Shown in pieces: positions 25,535 through 34,109 of a stretch of 64,000 bases of DNA. The DNA is from Fuscovulum ytuae (lineage in GTDB: Bacteria; Pseudomonadota; Alphaproteobacteria; Rhodobacterales; Rhodobacteraceae), in the NCBI RefSeq assembly GCF_029953595.1, contig NZ_CP124535.1, positions 372,001-436,000 on the forward strand, read 5' to 3'. Below the pieces are notes generated by a model that was given only the letters and a program-made list of their open reading frames with translations, was not told the DNA's origin and did not search any database. Made by a program: the position numbers and the translations under genes. Each line of letters starts with the position of its first letter. Positions within the stretch are counted from its first letter, which is position 1.

Positions 25535-25578
25535 GTGCAGGATGCTGTGCCGCAAACTGTGCAGCAAGTTGTGGCCAC
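25535..25578 (+). repeat. Tandem repeat with 12-bp period, copy C
   Basis: Units GTGCAGGATGCT, GTGCCGCAAACT, GTGCAGCAAGTT, then a partial GTGGCCAC. It lies between the terminator of the PotABCD-type operon and the start of the stand-alone glycosyltransferase gene, 22 bases upstream of that start, in the opposite orientation to both genes. It is more diverged from copies A and B than they are from each other. Confidence 0.7.
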
Positions 25579-25615
25579 AGCCACCCTTGGGGCATTTCGC
25601 CCAAGGCCGGGAAAA

Positions 25616-25644
25616 GGGGGCGATCCTATGTTCGGATCGCCCCC
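25616..25644 (-). terminator. Intrinsic terminator of the PotABCD-type operon
   Basis: GGGGGCGATCC at 25616-25626 pairs perfectly with GGATCGCCCCC at 25634-25644 over a 7-nt loop. On the minus strand the stem is followed by TTTT. It begins 5 bases after the stop of the last permease gene, so it closes that operon and insulates the glycosyltransferase gene beyond it. Confidence 0.88.
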
Positions 25645-25649
25645 CCAAA

Positions 25650-26489
25650 TCACTCTTCCGGCGGCGCGTTGGCGCGCATCATCCGTTCGATCCGCCGCCG
25701 CCGCAATTCATAAAGGATCGCGGCCAGGATCGTGACGCTGATCATCACCACGGCCAGCGCGTTGATGGCAGGTGTGATCCCGGCCCGCACCATGGAGAAG
25801 ACATAGACGGTCAAGGTATCCGCCCCGCCACGGGTGAACTGGGTGACGTTGTAATTCTCGATCGATTGGAAGAAAGCCACCGCCCCGCCCGCACCGATGG
25901 CGGGGTAGAGATGCGGCAGAAGGATGCGCCGCATCACTTGCGCATGGCTGGCCCCCAGATCAAGCGCCGCCTCTTCCAGCCCTGCATCAAAGCTTTGCAG
26001 TCGCGCCAGCACCAGAAGCATCACCATGGCAGCGATATAGCTGACTTGACCTAGGACCGAGAGGTGCAGGCCCGCACGGAACAGGAAGAAATCCGTATCC
26101 AACGCATTCCCCACCTTCGTCCAGAGCAGCATGGTCGAGATGCCGATCACCACGCCGGGGATGAGGATGGTGGAGATCATCAGCCCATAGACCATGGTGC
26201 GCACCCGGCCCGAGATGGAGTTGATCAGGATGGCCGATGCGGTGCCCACGATCACGGCAAGGATGGCCACGGCAGCCGCAACCCAGAGCGTATTGACGAA
26301 GGCGAGCATCATTCGGTCGTCGCCTGCCATTTCGCCGAACCATTTCAGGGTCCAGCCCTTCCACGGCACGATGGAAGGAAGGCGCGAGTCGTTGAAGGCT
26401 GCCCCCGCCATGACAAGAAGCGGCGCGATCAGGTAGATCAGGAACAGCGTCGCATAGAGATGCGAGAGGCTAAGGCGAAGTCGGTTCAT
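25650..26489 (-). CDS. ABC transporter permease (PotC type)
   Basis: 279 residues with six hydrophobic segments, starting LSHLYATLFLIYLIAPLLVMAGAAF. The EAA docking loop is at AGLEEAALDLGASHAQVMRRILLP. This is the PotC/YdcV-like permease class used for spermidine, putrescine and related cationic or carboxylated compounds. It is the last gene of a four-gene minus-strand unit, 12 bp after the PotB-type gene, and ends at a strong terminator. The substrate is not predictable beyond the class. Confidence 0.92.
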   Translation of the reverse strand: MNRLRLSLSHLYATLFLIYLIAPLLVMAGAAFNDSRLPSIVPWKGWTLKWFGEMAGDDRMMLAFVNTLWVAAAVAILAVIVGTASAILINSISGRVRTMVYGLMISTILIPGVVIGISTMLLWTKVGNALDTDFFLFRAGLHLSVLGQVSYIAAMVMLLVLARLQSFDAGLEEAALDLGASHAQVMRRILLPHLYPAIGAGGAVAFFQSIENYNVTQFTRGGADTLTVYVFSMVRAGITPAINALAVVMISVTILAAILYELRRRRIERMMRANAPPEE

Positions 26490-26501
26490 CCTATGCCCCC
26501 C

Positions 26502-27425
26502 TTACTTCGCGATATCCGAGAGCTTTACCTTGAAGGCCCACATCGCGATGGCGACGAAGACCGTGCAGAGGAAAAGCAGCAGGAAGGCATAGGCGCTGGC
26601 CGTGTTCCAGTCGAGCGCGTCGTTGAACCACTGGTTGATGGTTTGTGTGAACCATTGCGAAGTGGTGGAGCCAAGGATCGACGGCACCAGCAAGGACCCT
26701 GCCGACAACATGAAAACCATGACAGAGCCAGAGGCCACGCCGGGCTTTGCATGGGGCAGGACGATGCGCCAATGGATCTTCCACCACGGCGCGCCAAGGT
26801 CTTCTGCCGCCTCGATCTGGTTGGTGTCGAGTGAGGACACGGCATTGTAGACCGGGAACAGCATGAAGAGGACGTAGGTATAGATCAGGCCGATCACCAC
26901 CGCGTCATAGTCGGTGATCCAACGGACCGGAGAGTCGATCACCCCGATGGCCAGCAAGAGCGAGTTCAGCGGCCCCTTGAAGGCAAGGATGATCCACCAT
27001 GCAAAGGCGCGCAGCACTTCGGACACCCAGAGGGGCACGAAGATCAGGAGGAGCAGGGTAGGGACGGACCGGGGGTTGGCGATCTTGGCCATGTAATAGG
27101 CCATGGGATAGGCGATCAGAAAACAGAGCGTTGTTACGACCACCGAATACCAGATCGTGAGGAAGAAGGTCATCACGTGGACGGGGACCATGAAGGTGAT
27201 GCCGAAGGGCGAAACCTCCACCTCGCCGCCAAAGACCTTGAGGTAGTTGTCGAAGGAGTACACATCCTTCGGCCCGCCAATCTCTGTCACCGGGAGATAG
27301 GGGCGGAAGGAGCTTTCAAAAAGCGTGATGTTGGGGATGATGACGAGGATGGCCAACCAGAAGAAAACAAGAAGGCATATGATCGTCGTCAGGCCCAGAC
27401 CGTAGCGTCGGATCAGATCCTGCAT
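26502..27425 (-). CDS. ABC transporter permease (PotB type)
   Basis: 307 residues with a N-terminal helix GLTTIICLLVFFWLAILVIIPN, a periplasmic stretch of about 60 residues, and five more helices. The EAA loop is QIEAAEDLGAPWWKIHWRIVLP. It starts 3 bases after the ATPase stop, so the two are translationally linked. With the PotC-type protein it forms the transmembrane channel of the importer. Confidence 0.92.
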   Translation of the reverse strand: MQDLIRRYGLGLTTIICLLVFFWLAILVIIPNITLFESSFRPYLPVTEIGGPKDVYSFDNYLKVFGGEVEVSPFGITFMVPVHVMTFFLTIWYSVVVTTLCFLIAYPMAYYMAKIANPRSVPTLLLLIFVPLWVSEVLRAFAWWIILAFKGPLNSLLLAIGVIDSPVRWITDYDAVVIGLIYTYVLFMLFPVYNAVSSLDTNQIEAAEDLGAPWWKIHWRIVLPHAKPGVASGSVMVFMLSAGSLLVPSILGSTTSQWFTQTINQWFNDALDWNTASAYAFLLLFLCTVFVAIAMWAFKVKLSDIAK

Positions 27426-27428
27426 GGG

Positions 27429-28511
27429 TCAGCCCCTTGTGTCCGCATCGGGCAGGATGGCGGCGTGGCGGGCATCGAAGCCCATCCAGACCTGCGCGCC
27501 CACCTCGGGGATGGCAGAGGAGCCATCGTTGCGAAGTTCCGCCGTCATCTTCATCCCGCTGTCGGTGACGGCGTGGATGGCGATGAAATTGCCTTCGAAC
27601 GAAACCTCTTCCACCCGGCCATGGATGGCATTTTCAGAGGGCGCGCTTTCACTGATAAGCGTGTGTTCGGGACGGACGTAAAGTTTCACGCCCTTGCCCG
27701 TGGCCTTTTCTCCCAGTCTTGCGCGGAACTGGCCGTGCGGGGTGGAGAAACTGGCCAGCCCGTCCGATGTCATCCCGACATCGCCGGAGAAGATGTTGTT
27801 CTCGCCCACGAAAGAGGCCACGAAGCCGTTGACCGGGTTGTTATAGATTTCGCGCGGGTCGGCGATCTGCTGAATGCGGCCATGGCTCATGACGCCGACG
27901 CGATCGGACATGGCAAGGGCTTCGCCTTGGTCGTGGGTGATGTAGATGAAGGTAACGCCCGTGCGTTTCTGGATGGCGCGCAGTTCGGCGCGCATGTGCT
28001 GACGAAGTTTGAGGTCGAGCGCGGAAAGCGGTTCGTCCAGCAGCATGACCTGCGGTTCGACGGCAAGGGCGCGGGCGATGGCGACGCGCTGTTTCTGGCC
28101 GCCGGAAAGCTGCGACACCATCTTGTCGGCGGCACCGGGCAGATCGACGAGTTTCAAGAGCTCCTCGGCCTTGGCGCGGCGGGTCGCTTTGTCGACGCCG
28201 CGCACCTCAAGCCCGAAGGAGATGTTTTCCCAGATCGGCATAAGGGGGAAAAGCGCGAGGTTCTGGAAGATGAGCGCGGTGGGGCGCTGGTTCGGGCGCT
28301 GGCCCTTCATATCCATGCCACCGATGCGGATCACGCCCTTCGTTGGGTCGATGAAACCCGAGATCATGCGGAGGATCGTGGTCTTGCCGCAGCCCGATGG
28401 CCCTAGGAAGGAAAAGAATTCCCCCGGCTTGATCGACACATTGGCATTGTCGACCGCGCGAAAGCTGCCGAAATCGCAGCAGACGTTTTCAAGTTCGATA
28501 CCGGCGCTCAT
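27429..28511 (-). CDS. ABC transporter ATPase (PotA type)
   Basis: 360 residues from the ATG at 28511, where the conserved opening IELENVCCDFGSFRAVDNAN begins; AGGGGA lies 11 bases upstream. It has Walker A GPSGCGKTT, Q-loop IFQNLALFPLM, a canonical signature LSGGQKQRVAIARAL, Walker B VMLLDEP and switch His in YITHDQGEAL. The C-terminal TOBE-type domain includes KLYVRPEHTLIS. A single ATPase is encoded here, unlike the two-ATPase system at the start of the window. A terminator lies between it and the binding-protein gene, so it may be expressed at a lower level. Confidence 0.94.
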   Translation of the reverse strand: MSAGIELENVCCDFGSFRAVDNANVSIKPGEFFSFLGPSGCGKTTILRMISGFIDPTKGVIRIGGMDMKGQRPNQRPTALIFQNLALFPLMPIWENISFGLEVRGVDKATRRAKAEELLKLVDLPGAADKMVSQLSGGQKQRVAIARALAVEPQVMLLDEPLSALDLKLRQHMRAELRAIQKRTGVTFIYITHDQGEALAMSDRVGVMSHGRIQQIADPREIYNNPVNGFVASFVGENNIFSGDVGMTSDGLASFSTPHGQFRARLGEKATGKGVKLYVRPEHTLISESAPSENAIHGRVEEVSFEGNFIAIHAVTDSGMKMTAELRNDGSSAIPEVGAQVWMGFDARHAAILPDADTRG

Positions 28512-28642
28512 CGCGCTGTGTTCCCCTGTCGTTGTTCTTTTGGTTGCCCTCAGGCTAGCAGGCTGGACACCGGGCGCAATGTGTATCGCCAGATGGTCGC
28601 GCCGCATGGGGCCAGATGGTGTGCAGTGCTGAACAAATGAAC

Positions 28643-28666
28643 ACGCCGGGCCATGGGGCCCGGCGT
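28643..28666 (-). terminator. Hairpin after PotD-type binding-protein gene
   Basis: ACGCCGGGCC at 28643-28652 pairs with GGCCCGGCGT at 28657-28666 around a 4-nt loop. It lies 21 bases beyond the binding-protein stop in the direction of transcription. The T content after the stem is modest, so partial termination that leaves more binding protein than transporter is likely. Confidence 0.75.
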
Positions 28667-28687
28667 GCGGCGTTGCTGATCCTGCGA

Positions 28688-29815
28688 TCAGGCGGCCTTG
28701 TACTTGTCGGCATATTCCGCGCGCTTGGCGAGGAATTCGGCCGACTGGTCGGGCCACCACCACAGTTTCGACAGGGCCTCGTCGTTGAAGGTGCCGTTGT
28801 AATAGGCGGCAACATCCGGATCCATGAGTTCCGCCGCGCCCTTGCCGACCGGGTTGGCCGAGAAGGCGGTCGCCCACATGGCCGCGCCTTCGCCGGTGGA
28901 GACCCACTTCACGAATTCATGGGCCTGATCGACGTTGGTGGCGTTCTTCATGATCACGAAGCCCTGATGCCAGGCGAAGGCACCTTCCACCGGAGCAAGA
29001 TAGGCATAGCCGTCATTGCGCAGGTTGAAGCCGGTCGAATCCCAGCACAGGCCGACGGTTGCGCCATTGGCAGTGAAGCCGGCATTGGCCTCATTCTCGC
29101 CCGACCACCACTGGACGACGTTGCCCTTGGCCTTCACGGCCTCGGCCAGCGCGATGTCCCAGAGTTCGGCCATGGCGCCCATATCGGTGTAGCTGTCCAT
29201 CCACGGACGCGGCAGTTTGCCCTGCGCGTCGAGATAGCGGCCCATAGCGGCCAGCGCCGAATGCGGGCGCAGCACGGCCATGTTGTCGGCGCTGAAGAGA
29301 TCGCCCAGCGAGGGCGGGTTCGACAGCTTGGCATCGGCCGTGTTGACCACAAGCGACTCGGTCCCCCAGACAGAGGGGACGTATTTCAGGACGCCGCCCG
29401 GACGCGAACGTTCACCCGCCGCGCCATCGGCGAGGCCGGGAAGGTAGTTGTCCATAGCAAGCTTCGATTCATCGAAAGCGCCCAGAAGGCCGTTCGAATC
29501 CCAAGCGCCGACGCGGTCAATCGTCGGTTCGATCAGGTCGATGCCGCCAGCTTCCAGCGCGACCTTGGCTTCGCCGAACATCGTGTCCTGATCGGGAAGT
29601 TCCTTGAAGTTGACCTTGATGCCGGTCGCGGCTTCGAAGGCCGGGAAGACCTTCTCGGCGAAGGAGGGATAGCCGGCCCAGCCGGTAAAGTTCAGCTCGC
29701 CCGAAGAGGCGAGGGCCTTGCGCGACACGATCGCGGGTGCAGCGAGTGCGCCAATACCAAGGGCGGTGCCCTTGAGCAGCGTACGGCGGTCGAGGGTGGA
29801 GTAGGATTTGGTCAT
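28688..29815 (-). CDS. Extracellular solute-binding protein (PotD type) with Tat signal
   Basis: 375 residues. The start at 29815 is preferred because GGGGAG lies just upstream and the N-terminus then has a twin-arginine signal: DRRTLLKGTALGIGALAAPA, with a likely cleavage site near ALA-S. The mature part begins GELNFTGWAGYPSFAEKVF and continues as a family-1 PotD-like binding protein (GGIDLIEPTID, VPSVWGTESLVVN, HQGFVIMKNATNVDQAHEFV). It is folded before export if the Tat route is used. It is the first gene of the PotABCD-type unit and is divergent from the GT90-like gene. Confidence 0.92.
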   Translation of the reverse strand: MTKSYSTLDRRTLLKGTALGIGALAAPAIVSRKALASSGELNFTGWAGYPSFAEKVFPAFEAATGIKVNFKELPDQDTMFGEAKVALEAGGIDLIEPTIDRVGAWDSNGLLGAFDESKLAMDNYLPGLADGAAGERSRPGGVLKYVPSVWGTESLVVNTADAKLSNPPSLGDLFSADNMAVLRPHSALAAMGRYLDAQGKLPRPWMDSYTDMGAMAELWDIALAEAVKAKGNVVQWWSGENEANAGFTANGATVGLCWDSTGFNLRNDGYAYLAPVEGAFAWHQGFVIMKNATNVDQAHEFVKWVSTGEGAAMWATAFSANPVGKGAAELMDPDVAAYYNGTFNDEALSKLWWWPDQSAEFLAKRAEYADKYKAA

Positions 29816-30133
29816 ATAGCTCCCCATTTCTGGCCGCCCGGTTGCACTGTGCAGCGGGCGGAGTGCTGATCGGACTACCCTGCCGATCTTGGCAGTATTG
29901 GTGGCACGATTCGCGCGGATATCAAACTGTGTTTTCATGATAGTTGCGTGATGGTCGGGGCGAATTTGAAAAGGTGCGTCATCCTGCCCAAGAGACAGGT
30001 CCGAAGAACCGGAAGGATGGGGGCAGGCCGTGTTGAATAGCCTTTTGCCGTTTACCCCTTTTGCGGTGCCTTTCGGCGGGGTGGACTGACACGGACAGTT
30101 TGCGCGGGCCAAGGATGAGGCTAGGTTCCGGCC
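29816..30133. promoter_or_regulatory. 318-bp divergent intergenic region with a leader hairpin
   Basis: This gap separates the PotD-type gene (minus) from the GT90-like gene (plus) and must hold promoters for both, but I see no convincing -35/-10 pair. CCGCCCG at 29834-29840 pairs with CGGGCGG at 29855-29861 and would fold in the 5' leader of the binding-protein mRNA, with an inner GCAC/GTGC pairing. Nothing else is recognised. Confidence 0.4.
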
Positions 30134-31219
30134 ATGTCAGTGAATGCTTTTGTCGAAGAATCGGTTGCCTTGCAGATGGGGGGCTATGCTGGACCCATGG
30201 CGCAGGGCGAGGCGGCGCTGTCGCGTGCTTTGCAGCGTTGCAGCGGCATGGGGATCGCCTTTCGGCCTGCCTTGGGGGAAGCCTTTGCGCTGGATGCAGA
30301 CGGGGTAGGGCTGCGTCGGGTGGAAAGGAAGGCGCTTCCGGTCAAGACGGCGCGCGCCTTGGCCGATCTGTTGGCCTATGCGCCGGATTTTGACTTCATC
30401 ATCGACATGCAGGACCGCCGCGCCGCGCGCATGGCACCGGATGAGGCGCCAACACCCCCGGTCTTTGCCTTTAACCGTTTGCAAGGGGATTCGCGGCGCA
30501 TACTGATGCCGTTGGCCATCTATCATGATTTCGGGACGGGCCAGTTTGCAGATGTGGTGCGACCTGACGCGGTGGCGTGGGAAGATAAGGTGCCGCGGGT
30601 TGTTTGGCGTGGGATCACGGGCGGGCGTGCTGCGATGGATGCAGCGGGGCTTGTCGAAGGGATGCGCATGAAGATGGCGATGCGCCGCCTGCGCGAAGGC
30701 CGGATGACCGAAACGGAACTGCGCGAGGTGCTGGTGGCCTGCCCGCGCTGGGGTCTTTTGGATCGGATGCAGGGCGATCCGCGCTTTGACATGGGCTTTG
30801 TCGATGGGGATGGTTACGTCATCGCGCAGACGCCGCTGCATGCGCATCTGGAGCGACCCCGCGTGCCGCAAGTCGAGATGCAGCGCTATCGTTACATCGC
30901 GGTGTTGCGGGGGCTTGATGTGGGGTCATCCTTCTATTGGGTGATGAATTCCGGCAGTCTTGGCCTTGTGATGGAGACGCCGTTTGAAACCTTTGCCTCG
31001 GCCCATTTCCGGCCGGGGGAGGCCTATCTTCCGTTCCGATTGGATGGATCGGACCTTGGGGAGCGGCTGGACTGGGCCGAGGCGCATCAGAACGAGGTGC
31101 GCGCCATGGTGGCGCAGGCCGGGGAAACGGCGGCACTTCTGCTGCGGGCCGATCTGCGGGCCGAGGTTTTGCGCCGGATCGTGGCGCAGGTGGCGGCCTT
31201 GCCGCGCTTGGAAGGCTAG
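30134..31219 (+). CDS. GT90/CAP10-like glycosyltransferase
   Basis: 361 residues, alone on the plus strand. The C-terminal half matches the pattern of family 90 (lipopolysaccharide and O-glucosyl transferase) proteins: KVPRVVWRGITGG, then QRYRYIAVLRGLDVGSSFYW, LVMETPFETFASAHF and AYLPFRLDGSDLGERLDWA, the region where such enzymes bind the nucleotide sugar. No signal peptide or membrane segment is seen. It converges with the minus-strand glycan operon, with 6 bp between stop codons. It probably adds a sugar to a surface glycan or lipopolysaccharide. Confidence 0.78.
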   Translation: MSVNAFVEESVALQMGGYAGPMAQGEAALSRALQRCSGMGIAFRPALGEAFALDADGVGLRRVERKALPVKTARALADLLAYAPDFDFIIDMQDRRAARMAPDEAPTPPVFAFNRLQGDSRRILMPLAIYHDFGTGQFADVVRPDAVAWEDKVPRVVWRGITGGRAAMDAAGLVEGMRMKMAMRRLREGRMTETELREVLVACPRWGLLDRMQGDPRFDMGFVDGDGYVIAQTPLHAHLERPRVPQVEMQRYRYIAVLRGLDVGSSFYWVMNSGSLGLVMETPFETFASAHFRPGEAYLPFRLDGSDLGERLDWAEAHQNEVRAMVAQAGETAALLLRADLRAEVLRRIVAQVAALPRLEG

Positions 31220-31225
31220 GGTCTC

Positions 31226-32083
31226 TTAGACCAGCCCAAAGAACCGATCCGGCACGATCACAGGAAGACCCTTGTCGGTGGCGCGTGGATCGGTGCTGGC
31301 GCGGGGGCGTCCGGCTGGGCTGCCATCCGCCTCGACCGGGAAATGGGTATGGGCAAGGGTCAGCGCTTCGTCCCAAGCGAGGGGGGCATCCGTCATCCCC
31401 AGCGCATCAAGGCGCAGGGTTTGATGTTCGACGAAAGAGGAATGCTGTGTCAGCCCGCCGCGCGCGGCAAGGCGTTCTTGGCCGATCCCACTGTCGCAAA
31501 GCGCCATGTGGAACAGAAAGAAGTGCTGGCTAAGACGCACATCGCGGTTCAGAAGGCGATGCGCCCCGCCTGCCCAATTGTTCCAGCGCGAGATTACGAA
31601 GGGTTTGGAGTAGCGGTCGGCCACGTAACCGTGCCGCCTTTGCCCAAGGATCGGCGCGGCGCGGTCAAGCGGTGCCGTTTCCGTGGCGGCTTGCACCATG
31701 TCGACCCCCATGGCGAAGATATAGCCCTGATCCCCGAGTTCCCCGAAAGCATCGGGCCAGTCGAGGCCGCTTGTCGGATCGATCACAACATATTCGTCGA
31801 CATCGCCCCGGATCACATGGGTGTATTTCTTGCGCAACCTGTTTGCGCGGGCGGAAAGTTCCTTGGCGATCCAGCGGTCGTTGCGGATGCGCTGGCGGGG
31901 GGCGCCGGTGACGACTTCGACGCTGATGCCCGTCAGGTCGACATCCGGTTCCCAGTCATCGCCGTCGATGACGACGAAAAGGTTCTGCCGGCCCACGATG
32001 GCGCCGTAATGGGCGATCCATTTCGCGAGGAAAAAACTTTCGTGGCGGACATGGGTCAGGGCGCAGGCGAAATCCTTGGCCAT
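31226..32083 (-). CDS. GT2-like glycosyltransferase
   Basis: 285 residues. The opening FACALTHVRHESFFLAKWIAHYGAIVG parallels the 'change in detail, new acceptor site' N-terminus of the GT2/GT92-like transferases found in bacterial polysaccharide clusters. A metal-binding acidic motif is at VIRGDVDEYVVIDP, and RWNNWAGGAHRL follows. It starts on the base before the stop codon of the preceding gene and is the last gene of the operon that runs from 41609 to 31226. Donor and acceptor are unknown. Confidence 0.75.
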   Translation of the reverse strand: MAKDFACALTHVRHESFFLAKWIAHYGAIVGRQNLFVVIDGDDWEPDVDLTGISVEVVTGAPRQRIRNDRWIAKELSARANRLRKKYTHVIRGDVDEYVVIDPTSGLDWPDAFGELGDQGYIFAMGVDMVQAATETAPLDRAAPILGQRRHGYVADRYSKPFVISRWNNWAGGAHRLLNRDVRLSQHFFLFHMALCDSGIGQERLAARGGLTQHSSFVEHQTLRLDALGMTDAPLAWDEALTLAHTHFPVEADGSPAGRPRASTDPRATDKGLPVIVPDRFFGLV

Positions 32084-32980
32084 TCATTCCTCTTCGGTCA
32101 GGTCACCCAGAAACCCTGCGGCGGTGAGCAGCGCCTCGGCTTCGGGTTGGTCAGTGTGGGGGAGACGATCGAGGGCCTGGGCGATCACCTCGGCCGATCC
32201 TGACCAGTCGCGCAGAAAGCGCGCGCGGTGGTAGTGCAGAATCTTGGGCGTGAAGGGATCGGGCAAGGTCCGCCCGTTCGAGATTGAGAAATTCGCCGCT
32301 TCGTCGATGATCTTATGGGCCAGACCGAAGCGGCGCATCGCTACGGGAAGGGCGATCTGGTCAAGCCAAGGGCGTTTGTTGGCGACGCCGACCTCATGGT
32401 CGATTTTGCGGGCGGTATCCAGCCAGAGTTGGCCGAAGGTCTTGCCATCGACCCTATCGGTTTCGCGCTGGGCGATGAACCCTGCGTTGAAATAGGGCGG
32501 TGACCGCCGCCGCGCCCCGCGCAAAAGGCGGATGCGATCTTCGGGCATGGGAAGGCCGAAATGGGCATAGACCCGTTCCCAGCGCCCCTCTTCCTTGCCC
32601 CAGGATTGGATGCCTTCGGGCACCACCGAAACCTCGCCGTGGGCGGGAAGGTCCGTCGGATCAAGCGGGGCGGCCATGACCATGTCGGTGTCAAGGAACA
32701 CAGAAATGGCCGCGTCGCGCGGTTGTGCCAGCGCGATGATCTTGTTGCCATGCGGATAGGCCCCGCGCCAAAGGCCCTGAGACGACGGTAGGGGCAGGAT
32801 CAGGCCGCCCACCGACTTGAACATGGATTGCACGGCGGCAGGGGCCGGATCGGTGCCGATCGGGCGGTAGCCGATGATCATCGAATAGGGGTGATGGCGC
32901 CGGATCGACGCGGCAAGAAGCAGCGACTGTGCCTCTAGTCGCGGGCCTTCGACAACGAAGAGGAAAGCGATATCAGGCAT
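32084..32980 (-). CDS. GT8-like glycosyltransferase
   Basis: 298 residues from the ATG at 32980, which overlaps the GT61-like stop by 8 bp; an in-frame TTG at 32989 is the only alternative. IAFLFVVEGPRLEAQSLLLAASIRRH is the N-terminal strand-helix of nucleotide-sugar transferases, and SVFLDTDMVMAAPLD carries the DxD metal site. SPPYFNAGFIAQRE and WLDQIALPVAMRR follow, as in GT8-like proteins. It is part of the glycan operon. Confidence 0.78.
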   Translation of the reverse strand: MPDIAFLFVVEGPRLEAQSLLLAASIRRHHPYSMIIGYRPIGTDPAPAAVQSMFKSVGGLILPLPSSQGLWRGAYPHGNKIIALAQPRDAAISVFLDTDMVMAAPLDPTDLPAHGEVSVVPEGIQSWGKEEGRWERVYAHFGLPMPEDRIRLLRGARRRSPPYFNAGFIAQRETDRVDGKTFGQLWLDTARKIDHEVGVANKRPWLDQIALPVAMRRFGLAHKIIDEAANFSISNGRTLPDPFTPKILHYHRARFLRDWSGSAEVIAQALDRLPHTDQPEAEALLTAAGFLGDLTEEE

Positions 32981-34109
32981 GGGTGGCAATCACCGGATAG
33001 CGTGTCATGGCTTGACCTTGGCGGGCTTCGATGTCGGCCACGGCTCGGGCGATTTGGTCTTCGCTGGGGGTCTGCCAACGCGTGCCAGCGGGCAGAAAAC
33101 CCGCCTGCGACAGGGCTTGCCCGACATGCGGAAAGTCGAGAAGCGCATGGGTTTCGCGTTTGACCACGCGGCGCCCGGTCGGAAACCAGAAGTCGCGAAT
33201 AGCGTCGATCCGCGTGGGGTCGGTGGCGGCAAAATGGCGGAACTGGCGGATGTAGTCGTCGATGTTCTGTGACGGGCCACGGTTCAGGATGGCAACCTGT
33301 GCCCCTTCCGGCAACACCATGGCCGCAAGGTGCAGGGCCGATCCATCCAAGGCCACGACGGCGCGCGCCGCACGGTAGCGGGCGAGCTGCACCGTCAGCG
33401 GATGTTCCTGCGGATGAAAGACGGTATAGCCCGCCTGTTCCATCTGCGCCTCGATCACGCTTTCCAGAAGGACCGAGCCGCGTTTCGAAGGCAGGCGAGA
33501 GCGGGAGATGTAAAGCTTTTCCGGCCCCTCAGGCGGGGCGGCGCGGGAAAGCCTGTCGCGCATGAAGGCACGGTATTCCGGGCGACCTGCCGCCATGTCG
33601 CCAATGCCGAACCCCTGCTCGGGGATGACCATTTCATCCACGATCACAGGGGATTGCGGCGCGCGTATCCTGAGCCTTTTCAGGCCCATGGCATGAAATA
33701 GCGCGAGATGATCGCGGATCATGCGGTTTTCGTGGCCGAAGCGGAGTTTGGGGTGAAAGAGGATGCCGTCCACGCCCTGAACATGGTCAAGCGCCCAAAG
33801 GCGCGCGGTGGATTCGCACAAGAGATGACCGAAATGGCCGTAGAATATCCCGCCAAAGAGCCAGCGGCCCGGCAGATGTTCGGCTGTGGCGGCAGGATCG
33901 TGGTCGGGCAGGGTGGTGATCGGTTCGCCCCACCAGCGCCAGCATTCGGCGGCAGGGATCGGTGCGCCTGCACCATCAAAGAGGGCGGCGGCGCGGCGCG
34001 CGCCGGGCGGATCGGTCATGCCCCAAGGCACTTGGGTCACGTCCGGGAGTATGTCCAGATCAAGCGGGCGGTCGGGATCGAAGGGGGGGAGGGGGGATGT
34101 GTCAGCCAT
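32973..34109 (-). CDS. GT61-like (DUF563) glycosyltransferase
   Basis: 378 residues from the ATG at 34109, preferred because GAGG lies 6 bases upstream; ATG at 34115 is the alternative. The protein shows the family-61 pattern: YGHFGHLLCESTARLWALD, EKLYISRSRLPSKRGSVLLE, and VVALDGSALHLAAMVLPEGAQVAIL near the C-terminal catalytic region. GT61 enzymes act in capsule and exopolysaccharide synthesis. It overlaps the sulfatase gene by 8 bp, so transferase and sulfatase are made from the same mRNA. Confidence 0.85.
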   Translation of the reverse strand: MADTSPLPPFDPDRPLDLDILPDVTQVPWGMTDPPGARRAAALFDGAGAPIPAAECWRWWGEPITTLPDHDPAATAEHLPGRWLFGGIFYGHFGHLLCESTARLWALDHVQGVDGILFHPKLRFGHENRMIRDHLALFHAMGLKRLRIRAPQSPVIVDEMVIPEQGFGIGDMAAGRPEYRAFMRDRLSRAAPPEGPEKLYISRSRLPSKRGSVLLESVIEAQMEQAGYTVFHPQEHPLTVQLARYRAARAVVALDGSALHLAAMVLPEGAQVAILNRGPSQNIDDYIRQFRHFAATDPTRIDAIRDFWFPTGRRVVKRETHALLDFPHVGQALSQAGFLPAGTRWQTPSEDQIARAVADIEARQGQAMTRYPVIATHA

